Source: Pseudofrankia asymbiotica
GTDB taxonomy: Bacteria; Actinomycetota; Actinomycetes; Frankiales; Frankiaceae
DNA length: 5,961 nucleotides
NCBI RefSeq assembly: GCF_001983105.1
Contig: NZ_MOMC01000047.1
Coordinates: 98,845-104,805, forward strand
Direction of reading: 5' to 3'
The position numbers were made by a program, and so were the translations under genes. This document shows positions 1-5,268 of the stretch, one piece after another (position 1 is the first letter of the stretch; each line of letters begins with the position of its first letter). The notes under the pieces were generated by a model that did not search any database, was not told where the DNA came from, and was given only the letters and a program-made list of their open reading frames with translations.

Positions 1-350
1 AGCGCATCGCGTATATCCGCATGGTCCGTAGATTGTACGGTTCGGGACGGTATCTCCCAATCGGAGTTCCGGTCAAGTAGACCGTCTTTCCAACGTTCCA
101 AGAAACGAGACCTGGCGGTTCCAGGAATCTCGGAACGGGGTCAGGGGAAATCGCGAACCCAAGAATCTCCGCGTGCCGCGCCAACCACCAGCCGCCGCGG
201 CGGCTGTCCGCGGGCGTGACAATGCTGGCCGTCAGCCCGGTGCCGTCCCGCGCGGTAATCCTCAGCTCGGACGGAGACCCGGTGGACCGTGGCGGTGGAC
301 CGCGCCACGGTCCACCGCCACGACGCCCACCCACGGGCCGGCGAGATGGG
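1..350. other. Region without a supportable gene
   Basis: I find no convincing gene in this stretch. Roughly the first 170 bases are visibly richer in A and T than the rest of the window and contain several copies of a GTTCC/GGAAC-type word and two near-identical 13-mers (121-133 and 159-171, 11 of 13 bases equal). One plus frame is open from the left edge to a TGA at 217-219, and another ends in TAG at 78-80. Neither translation resembles a known family, and neither has a visible start inside the window. The right part (about 288-322) contains a strong hairpin that most likely belongs to the 3' end of the neighbouring hydrolase gene. The segment is best read as an intergenic region, possibly holding the tail of an unseen gene to the left. 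Confidence 0.5.
288..322 (-). terminator. Perfect 15-bp stem-loop downstream of the hydrolase gene
   Basis: Bases 288-302 and 308-322 are exact reverse complements (arm CGTGGCGGTGGACCG), separated by a 5-base loop. The hairpin starts 28 bases past the hydrolase stop codon on the minus strand, which suits a transcription terminator or a 3'-end stabilising structure. No run of T follows in either direction, so it is not a classical intrinsic terminator. GC-rich hairpins without a U-tract are commonly proposed as terminators in actinomycetes. An additional GGTGGAC copy at 281-287 makes part of the left arm a direct repeat. Confidence 0.6.
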
Positions 351-1916
351 TCAGTTCTGGATCGCGGATGGTTCGGCGTAGGCGGTCATCGCCGCGCGGT
401 CCTCGGGCAGGACGAAGCCGGCCTTGATCGCGGCGGTGGTCGCGGCGTCGTAACGCCGTTGGTAGTCGGCCTTGTTCGGGTAGAGCTGGGTGAGCCGGCT
501 GGCGGACAGCGCCCTGGTCGAGCCGAGAAGCAGGCAGATCACCGACGAGTTCGGCCCAGGGGCGCCCGACAGCACCGCGATGGGGACCTCCACCGGTGGT
601 GTGCGGATGCCGCCGAGGGCGATGCCGTCGGCGTCCCGGCGGATCTGTGGCGTGCCGGTCGTGTCGACCTCGAAACGTGGCGCGACGACCGGTGCCGTCC
701 CGGTCGAGACCCAGCGCAGGAGCGCGCGCAGCGCCGCCTTCGCGACGACGTGCATCGGACCGTCGTTGACCGGCAGGCCGCAGTCCATCGCGCCGGCGTT
801 CGGGCCGAGCAGGTGCGCGTCGGCGTGCGCGGTGCCGGCGACCTCCCAGTCCCGGAAACGGTCGCTGTCGGGCTGCCGGGCGGGGAAGGCGTCGAGGATC
901 CCGGTGATGTCGGACTCGGTCTGGATGTTCATCACCGGCGCGTCCTGGTCGGTGCGCAGGATGGCCGGGACACCGCCCAGCGATCCCGCGAGGTCGGCAT
1001 GCTCGCCCGGCGCGGCCAGCGGCAGGCCCGCTTTGCCCCGGCTGTGTATCAGGAAGCCATCGAACTCGTGGGTCAGCGGCTGGACCCCGTTGTAGTAGGT
1101 GACCATCGCGAAGGCGGACTGCGACTCGCCCGCCGCGACCAGCCGCTTCGGCTTCTCACCGCCAGTCCCCGCGCCCGCGCCGACGGCGCGGGCGACCTGG
1201 GTGAAGATGTCGAACGCGAAGCCGTCGCCCGGGTGCTCCAGCGACCCGTACCGCGCCGGGTCGATCGTCTTCAGGCCCTTGCCGGCGGTTCCCTCACCGC
1301 CGGGCGCCACGACGGCGACCGGGCCGCCCGAAACACCGATCGACTGTGCGGACACCCCCACCCAGATGTCGCCGGCCCGCATGATCTCCTCGTGGAGGGT
1401 GGTCCACTCCGGGTCGGCGTCGACGCCGCCGCTGACGTTCAGCCATTCAAGGATGACCGTGCCGCTGAACCTCTTCGGGTCGGCCGGCCGGCGGACCAGC
1501 GCCCTGGTCCGGTAAGGAGCGCTCCCGTCGGACACGAACGACCACCGGCCGTCTCCGGTGAGCGGTCCGTCGGGCTGGTAGGACGTCGCGGTCCCCGCCG
1601 CCGCGAACTCCTGCTCGACGTATCCGCCGGCGCCCACGTTCTCGGGCACCCCCGCGGCCACGAAGACGCCCTTCCCACCCGTCAGCGGGGAGAAGGACGC
1701 CACCGGGCCGGCCACCCGCGGCACCGTCCTGGTGACCGCCGCCGGGCCGGTCGCCGTCGGCGTCGACCTGGCGTCGCCGCCTCCGCCGCCGCAGGCGGAG
1801 ACCAGCCCGACCACGGCGACACAGGCCAGTGCGGCCAGGCTCGTCCCGCGTCGCCCGCGTAATCTCCAGCCCGCCGGGGGTTCGCCAGGTCGCCAGCGCG
1901 GTCGGGAAATGCCCAT
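351..1916 (-). CDS. Secreted alpha/beta-hydrolase-domain lipoprotein
   Basis: A 521-residue protein. I chose the ATG at 1916 because AGGAG lies 7 bases upstream and a lipoprotein signal follows: an arginine-rich n-region, a hydrophobic stretch (about residues 27-39) and the lipobox VSAC with the lipidated cysteine at 42. The mature protein should be anchored on the outer face of the membrane. Arg-Arg at 22-23 could hint at Tat export, but the motif is not strict. The body resembles the actinobacterial 'alpha/beta hydrolase domain-containing protein' family (Abhydrolase_10-like). The likely nucleophile is Ser265 in GESQS, the likely catalytic His is His364 in GTAHAD, and the acid may be Glu334 or Asp336. 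Substrate is unknown; an ester is the default guess. The reading frame stays open upstream to 2369, through the TetR remnant, so an automated caller could report a false 672-residue fusion. Family call is from recalled motifs, not a search. Confidence 0.85.
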   Translation of the reverse strand: MGISRPRWRPGEPPAGWRLRGRRGTSLAALACVAVVGLVSACGGGGGDARSTPTATGPAAVTRTVPRVAGPVASFSPLTGGKGVFVAAGVPENVGAGGYVEQEFAAAGTATSYQPDGPLTGDGRWSFVSDGSAPYRTRALVRRPADPKRFSGTVILEWLNVSGGVDADPEWTTLHEEIMRAGDIWVGVSAQSIGVSGGPVAVVAPGGEGTAGKGLKTIDPARYGSLEHPGDGFAFDIFTQVARAVGAGAGTGGEKPKRLVAAGESQSAFAMVTYYNGVQPLTHEFDGFLIHSRGKAGLPLAAPGEHADLAGSLGGVPAILRTDQDAPVMNIQTESDITGILDAFPARQPDSDRFRDWEVAGTAHADAHLLGPNAGAMDCGLPVNDGPMHVVAKAALRALLRWVSTGTAPVVAPRFEVDTTGTPQIRRDADGIALGGIRTPPVEVPIAVLSGAPGPNSSVICLLLGSTRALSASRLTQLYPNKADYQRRYDAATTAAIKAGFVLPEDRAAMTAYAEPSAIQN

Positions 1917-2150
1917 GGCTGTTCTCCTCATGGTTCGGGTGCGTAGGCCGAACTCCGCAGTGTCCGGACCATTCTGGGAGATCCACGCCACAGAAGCGTC
2001 GAATTCGGCATGCCGGCGACCAACTGGGACATTCCTGCGCCTTCGGTCTCGGAAGCCGTCCGTGTTGACCGAGACGGAAAACTCTCCCAGGCCGGGACGC
2101 CCACCGCTGGGCTGGTCCTCGCGCGGTCCGCCGACGTGTCCGGCAGGGTG
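1917..2150 (-). other. Probable 5' region of the hydrolase gene, with lost TetR body
   Basis: Between the recognisable end of the TetR remnant and the hydrolase start no frame encodes a protein I recognise. All three minus frames were read for the missing TetR ligand-binding domain, and none shows it. The frame shared with the remnant and the hydrolase is open by composition only. The hydrolase promoter should lie here, but I see no convincing -35/-10 pair. The only clear signal is the AGGAG ribosome binding site at about 1924-1928. Confidence 0.4.
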
Positions 2151-2363
2151 GCCGGCGCGCCGCGCCACGGCCCGGACGGTGAGGTTCCGCCAGTCCCGGT
2201 TCGGCGGCTCCTGGACCAGGCCGGCAGCGGCGGCGACAATGCGTTCGCGGGTCGCCATCGCATGTCGATACCGTTGCGAGTGCTCATAGGAGCGCGGTTT
2301 CGGTGCGTCGTCGCCGGTGTCAGCCAGACTGTCCGGTCGCTCTTTCTCGCCAGATTCACCCAC
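2151..2363 (-). pseudogene. TetR-family regulator remnant, N-terminal DNA-binding part only
   Basis: From a GTG at 2363, with GGAGGG 9 bases upstream, 71 codons read as the start of a TetR regulator. A polar leader precedes MATRERIVAAAAGLVQE (residues 36-52, helix 1 of the DNA-binding domain), then RDWRNLTVRAVARRAG (56-71, helix 2). In intact relatives this is followed at once by the recognition helix (typically V-x-x-x-T-V/F-Y/F-R-H/Y-F) and about 120 residues of ligand-binding domain. Here the similarity stops at Gly71, and no continuation is visible in any frame before the hydrolase start. I infer an internal deletion that removed the recognition helix and the whole C-terminal domain. A GTG at 2369 is an in-frame alternative. 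The intact ancestor may have regulated the hydrolase. A short chance similarity is possible but less likely, given a good ribosome binding site and two consecutive matching helices. Confidence 0.5.
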
Positions 2364-2392
2364 GACCACGGACCCTCCGTCATGTGTCGCGG

Positions 2393-2422
2393 CCGCCGTC
2401 GCCGTGGCGACGGGCGGTTTTT
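2393..2422 (+). terminator. Intrinsic-type terminator, T-tract on the plus strand
   Basis: CCGC-CGTCGC (2393-2402) pairs with GCGACG-G-GCGG (2407-2417) around a 4-base loop. It forms a 10-bp GC stem with one bulged G, followed directly by five T (2418-2422). This is a textbook rho-independent terminator for plus-strand transcription. The genes on both sides are on the minus strand: the aldolase-type gene ends at 2445 and the TetR remnant starts at 2363. Read on the minus strand it still gives a strong hairpin starting 22 bases after the aldolase stop, so it may act in both directions. Confidence 0.6.
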
Positions 2423-2444
2423 CTGCCTGGCATCTGAGTGGGGG

Positions 2445-3245
2445 CTAGTCGAGGAGATCCGGCTGTTCCTCGACGACAATCTGGTAGAGCGCTTCGAACC
2501 CCCATCGAGCCAAGGTCTCGCCGCCGATCTGCCGAGCTGTGCGCTCTGCCGTCACGTCGTCAAGCGGCCGCGGCCTGCCGCCTGCCTGCGCGATGAGCTG
2601 AGTCTGCGCGGCGCGCTCGGCCGTGATGAACCAGTAGGCCGCCGACTCCACGGTGGTGCCGACGGTCAGGAGCCCGTGGTTGGCGAGGATCGCCAGCTTG
2701 CCCCGGCCGAGGGCCTCGGCGATACGCCTGCCCTCGTCGGTGCTGAGGACAACGCCCGTGTAGTCGTCGAAGATCGCGTGGTCCTGATAGAACGCGCACG
2801 CGTCCTGCGTGATCGGGTACAGGGGCTCGCCGAGCGTGGACAGGGCCTTGCCGTAGAGGGAGTGGGTATGCGCGGCGGCGACCACGTCCGGCCGGGCGGC
2901 GTGGACCTCCGAGTGGATCGCGAACGCCGCCTTGTTCAACGGCGGCTGGCCTTCGACGATCTCGCCGCCGGAGTCGACCAGCAGCAGGTTCGACACGGTG
3001 ACACGACGGAAGTCCACGCCGAACCGGTTGACCCAGAAGTGATCGGTCAGCTCCGGGTCGCGTGCGGTGATGTGTCCCGCGATGCCCTCGCCGTACCCCA
3101 GCTGACCGAAGATCCGGTACGCGCCCGCGAGCCGCTGTTTGCGGTGTAGGCGCTCCTGCTCGAGGGTGCGCTCCGGCTCGGCGCGAGGCCACGGGCCGGC
3201 GATCGCCGGTGCGGCGCTCGTGGCGCGGAGTGGGACTGCCGTCAT
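2445..3245 (-). CDS. Class II aldolase/adducin family protein
   Basis: A 266-residue protein starting at ATG 3245, with GGGGAGG 8 bases upstream. It has the zinc-site pattern of the class II aldolase/adducin fold: His126 and His128 in AAHTHS and His190 in ANHGLL, inside a well-conserved core (about residues 36-225). Intact enzymes of the family cleave or decarboxylate hydroxy-acid or sugar-phosphate substrates with a divalent metal. The catalytic Glu of fuculose-1-phosphate aldolase should lie about 11 residues before the conserved RPD (Arg118). Here that stretch reads NKAAFAIHSEVH, with Ala near the expected place, as in adducin-like and decarboxylase-like branches. A true aldolase reaction is therefore doubtful, and decarboxylation or another lyase reaction is as likely. 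The gene follows the P450 gene on the same strand after 138 bases, so co-transcription is possible despite a hairpin between them. Substrate unknown. Confidence 0.88.
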   Translation of the reverse strand: MTAVPLRATSAAPAIAGPWPRAEPERTLEQERLHRKQRLAGAYRIFGQLGYGEGIAGHITARDPELTDHFWVNRFGVDFRRVTVSNLLLVDSGGEIVEGQPPLNKAAFAIHSEVHAARPDVVAAAHTHSLYGKALSTLGEPLYPITQDACAFYQDHAIFDDYTGVVLSTDEGRRIAEALGRGKLAILANHGLLTVGTTVESAAYWFITAERAAQTQLIAQAGGRPRPLDDVTAERTARQIGGETLARWGFEALYQIVVEEQPDLLD

Positions 3246-3280
3246 GACGGGTACCTCCCCGTGGCTCGGTTGCGTGGAGA

Positions 3281-3350
3281 CGGCCTGGCCGTGACGGCTG
3301 GGAGAACGGCTTGACCCGTTTCCGCCTTACGGCGTCCAGCCGTCAGGCCG
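3281..3350 (-). terminator. Stem-loop between the P450 and aldolase-type genes
   Basis: TGACGGCTGG (3292-3301) is the exact reverse complement of CCAGCCGTCA (3336-3345). With one bulged G the stem extends through GGCC/GGCC (3287-3290 with 3346-3349). The 34-base loop contains a nested AACGG/CCGTT hairpin (3305-3309 with 3316-3320). CGGCCTGGCCG (3281-3291) is itself palindromic and could compete with the large stem. The structure lies 34 bases after the P450 stop and ends 35 bases before the aldolase-type start. It may end or attenuate the P450 transcript, or protect its 3' end. No T-tract follows. Confidence 0.45.
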
Positions 3351-3383
3351 TGCCGTCGTCACAGCGCTCGCGCGGGTGCGCTC

Positions 3384-4586
3384 CTACCGGGAGACGATGG
3401 TGGGCAGGCTCTTCCAGCCTCGGACGGTGGACGAGTCCATCTGGGCGTTGTCGACGTCGACCTGCCATTCGGGGAACCGGTTCAGGATCTCGTCGAGCGC
3501 GACGCGGGCCTCGAGGCGGGCGAGCGACGCCCCCAGGCAGAAGTGGATGCCACGTCCGAAGGTCAGGTGGTGGTCGATGACTCGCCTGACGTCGAACACG
3601 TCACCGTCAGGCGGGAACGCCCGGTGGTCGCGGTTGGCGGCGGCGAGCAGGAGGAGCATCGTGCTGCCCGCCGGGACTGTCTGGCCGTGGAGCTCGACGT
3701 CGCGGGTGACATAGCGAGCCGCCTGGTGCGCCGGTGGCTCGCAGCGAAGGATCTCCTCGACGGCCGGCGAGATCAACGAGCGGTCCTCGCGGACGAGCCG
3801 GCGCTGGTCGGGATGCTCGGCCAGGATCTTGCCAGACCATCCGAGGACACGGTTCGTCGTCTCGTTGCCGGCGGTGGCCAGGATGTTGATGAAGATCAGG
3901 ATCTCGTCCGTGGTCAGCCGACGCACCGTGCCGTCCGGGTCCTCGAACTCGGCCTGGATCAGTTCGGTCATCAGGTCGTCGGACGGGTGGGACGCCCGCC
4001 AGTTGATGTAGTCCGCGAAGAAGGACCCGTCGGCGAAGTTGTGCAGTGTGGGGTCGGTGGGCATGCCGGGCGCGTGCCGGAGCTTCTTGTCGCCCTTCTC
4101 CCGGACCGCCTGCTGGTCCTCCACGGGAATGCCGAGGAGCATGCCGATCACCCGCATCGGCATGATGGCGCCGAGGTCCTCGACGAAGTCGAACCGCTCG
4201 GTCCCGACGAGCGGGTCGAGCACCTGTGCGCAGAACTGCCGGATCTGAGGCTCGAGCGCCATCATCTTCCGCGGCGTGAACACCTTGGACAGCACGCTGC
4301 GGTGCGCGCGGTGCATCGGCGGGTCCTCGAAGATGAACACGCCGGAAGGAATCTCGATGTTCGCGTTGACGACCTCGAGCATGTTGCCACGCGCCGAACT
4401 GTAGGTCTCGAAGTCGCCTAGCCCGCGCTCGACGTCGTCGAAACGGCTCAGCGCGAAGAAGTTGTACTGCTCGTTGTAGTAGAGCGGTGCTTCTTCGCGG
4501 AGGCGGGCGAAGATCGGGTAAGGGTTGGCGCAGATGTCGGCGTCGTATGGGTCGTACGTGATCGAGCTGTCGATCGAGGTCGTCAC
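3384..4586 (-). CDS. Cytochrome P450 (class I bacterial type)
   Basis: A 400-residue soluble P450 from GTG 4586, with GGGAG 8 bases upstream; this matches the usual bacterial length. Longer upstream starts, such as 4817, would run through the regulatory spacer and overlap the divergent VOC gene. All hallmark motifs are present: helix C DPPMHRAHR (88-96); I-helix AGNETT (239-244) with the oxygen-activating Glu242-Thr243 pair; ExxR at Glu278-Arg281; and the heme loop FGRGIHFCLG (343-352) with Cys350 as the heme thiolate ligand. It needs an external ferredoxin and reductase, neither of which is in this window. It probably hydroxylates a small hydrophobic substrate, but the subfamily cannot be named by eye. 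It is divergent to the VOC gene across a 181-bp spacer with a matched palindrome pair, and upstream of the aldolase-type gene on the same strand. Intact, with all key residues. Confidence 0.96.
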   Translation of the reverse strand: MTTSIDSSITYDPYDADICANPYPIFARLREEAPLYYNEQYNFFALSRFDDVERGLGDFETYSSARGNMLEVVNANIEIPSGVFIFEDPPMHRAHRSVLSKVFTPRKMMALEPQIRQFCAQVLDPLVGTERFDFVEDLGAIMPMRVIGMLLGIPVEDQQAVREKGDKKLRHAPGMPTDPTLHNFADGSFFADYINWRASHPSDDLMTELIQAEFEDPDGTVRRLTTDEILIFINILATAGNETTNRVLGWSGKILAEHPDQRRLVREDRSLISPAVEEILRCEPPAHQAARYVTRDVELHGQTVPAGSTMLLLLAAANRDHRAFPPDGDVFDVRRVIDHHLTFGRGIHFCLGASLARLEARVALDEILNRFPEWQVDVDNAQMDSSTVRGWKSLPTIVSR

Positions 4587-4619
4587 GGATCCGGCTCCCT
4601 GCGTTGGTGGCGGCAGCGC

Positions 4620-4632
4620 GGCACTGCGTGCC
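4620..4632 (-). promoter_or_regulatory. Putative operator copy 1, facing the P450 gene
   Basis: GGCACTGCGTGCC is a perfect 5-3-5 palindrome located 33 bases upstream of the P450 start codon. Read toward the P450 gene, with its flank, it gives AAGCATGGCACGCAGTGCC, which matches copy 2 at nearly every position, including AA and A upstream of the core. The size and symmetry fit a dimeric repressor such as a TetR-family protein, but no regulator is proven. Confidence 0.55.
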
Positions 4633-4718
4633 ATGCTTCGCGTCAGGCTCCCGGTCGCTGGGTATGCCTGGCGCCCGGAAGGTACGGCCAGGGCGCGGTC
4701 GCGAACCGTCAGCAACGA

Positions 4719-4733
4719 TGGCACGGAGTGCCA
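4719..4733 (+). promoter_or_regulatory. Putative operator copy 2, facing the VOC gene
   Basis: TGGCACGGAGTGCCA is a perfect 6-3-6 palindrome. Its GGCAC-GTGCC core (4720-4732) lies 35 bases upstream of the VOC start codon and exactly 100 bases from copy 1. Read toward the VOC gene, with its flank, it gives AACGATGGCACGGAGTGCC. I found no third GGCAC-N3-GTGCC in the window, on either strand. Confidence 0.55.
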
Positions 4734-4767
4734 CCCGTTGTCCAGAGTTGATCGAGAGAGGTCCCCA

Positions 4768-5145
4768 ATGCCCGCGTACATCGTCCTCGACAGCCAGGAT
4801 CCTGAGCGCCTCGCCAAGTTCTACGGCGAACTCCAGGGCGTCGAGACGCTGCTGAGCTACGACGAGGGTCGGTATCACGCGATGGCGCCGAACCGCGAAG
4901 GTCTGATGATCGTTCTGCAGCGGGTTCCGGAGCCCAAGACCGGAAAGAACCGAGCGCACTTCGACGTCGTCGTCGACGACCTCGAGGCCGAGACGGATCG
5001 AGTCCTCGCGTTGGGCGGGACGTGGATCGAGCCCGGGAAGACCCACGAGCTCGAGACGTTCTCCTGGCGGTGCATGGCCGACCCGGAAGGCAACGAGTTC
5101 TGCCTGTACCTCCTTCCCCCGGGCATGACCAACGATGCCGCCTAG
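4768..5145 (+). CDS. VOC-superfamily (glyoxalase/dioxygenase-fold) protein
   Basis: A 125-residue protein from ATG 4768, preceded by GAGAGAGG, the right length for a single-chain pair of VOC beta-alpha-beta-beta-beta modules. Module 1 begins IVLDSQDPERLAKFYGE (residues 5-21), the typical opening of the 'glyoxalase-like' group. Module 2 begins with HFDVVVDDLEAE (64-75) and ends DPEGNEFCLY (105-114). His64 and Glu110 are at positions that usually bind a metal. The first module lacks the His often seen at its start, so the metal site may be incomplete. Members include glyoxalases, extradiol dioxygenases, epimerases and antibiotic-binding proteins, and I cannot assign one of these. It is divergent from the P450 and shares the palindrome pair with it, suggesting joint control. 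Its TAG stop lies within the 11-bp repeat bordering the MITE-like element; before that insertion the stop overlapped the stop of the convergent TetR gene. Confidence 0.88.
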   Translation: MPAYIVLDSQDPERLAKFYGELQGVETLLSYDEGRYHAMAPNREGLMIVLQRVPEPKTGKNRAHFDVVVDDLEAETDRVLALGGTWIEPGKTHELETFSWRCMADPEGNEFCLYLLPPGMTNDAA

Positions 5146-5151
5146 CCGCCT
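5144..5151 (+). repeat. Left target-site duplication
   Basis: AGCCGCCT is repeated at 5269-5276, directly outside the symmetric ends of the element. The identity actually extends to 11 bp (CCTAGCCGCCT, 5141-5151 and 5266-5276). The extra CCT may be true duplication or coincidence with the element's own right end. The copy overlaps the VOC stop codon. Confidence 0.6.
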
Positions 5152-5268
5152 AGGAGACCGCTGAACAACTGGCGCCGACGGCCCGACTCATCCGGTTTTA
5201 GGCTCATATGTCGATCTGGGCAAACTGGGACGATCCCGGCGCGGTCTCGAGTTATTCAGCAGTCTCCT
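5152..5268. mobile_element. 117-bp MITE-like element between convergent genes
   Basis: The ends AGGAGACCGCTGAACAACT (5152-5170) and, reversed from 5268 to 5250, AGGAGACTGCTGAATAACT match at 17 of 19 positions. Both differences are C/T transitions. An 8-bp direct repeat borders the symmetric ends. No coding capacity is seen in the 79-base interior, so it would need a transposase supplied in trans. GCGCC/GGCGC (5172-5176 with 5238-5242) could extend the stem inward. Both mismatches become G-U pairs in minus-strand RNA, so the stem is stronger in the TetR-gene transcript, where it may help termination. An 8-bp duplication occurs in several insertion-sequence families and I cannot name the parent. 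The alternative is a long bidirectional termination structure that happens to have repeated borders. Confidence 0.6.

Noticed and set aside
1..80. C-terminal end of an upstream plus-strand gene (frame ending TAG 78-80)
   Set aside because: Only 25 codons are visible, without recognisable similarity; another plus frame is equally open here.
216..1862. 548-codon plus-strand open frame opposite the hydrolase gene
   Set aside because: It is the antisense shadow of a well-supported lipoprotein gene. Its translation is rich in Arg, Gly and Asp-type GC codons, with no recognisable domain and no ribosome binding site.
2010..3149. 379-codon plus-strand open frame opposite the aldolase-type gene
   Set aside because: It is antisense to a conserved enzyme and passes straight through the terminator at 2393-2422; no domain is recognisable.
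4719..4733. TGGCAC as a sigma-54 (-24/-12) promoter
   Set aside because: The GC of the -12 element is not at the required distance in either copy, sigma-54 is generally absent from actinomycetes, and perfect dyad symmetry fits an operator better.
4587..4817. N-terminal extension of the P450 to the ATG at 4817
   Set aside because: The added 77 residues are not P450-like and would cover both palindromes and the VOC start. GTG 4586 has a good ribosome binding site and gives the usual 400 residues.
3607..5046. 479-codon minus-strand frame overlapping P450 and VOC genes
   Set aside because: It is an out-of-frame shadow of the P450, with low-complexity Arg/Pro-rich translation.
5153..5267. TA target duplication (IS630/Tc1 type) for the element
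   Set aside because: TA does flank GGAGAC...GTCTCC, but the direct repeat is much longer (8-11 bp), so TA is part of the CTAG context rather than the full duplication.
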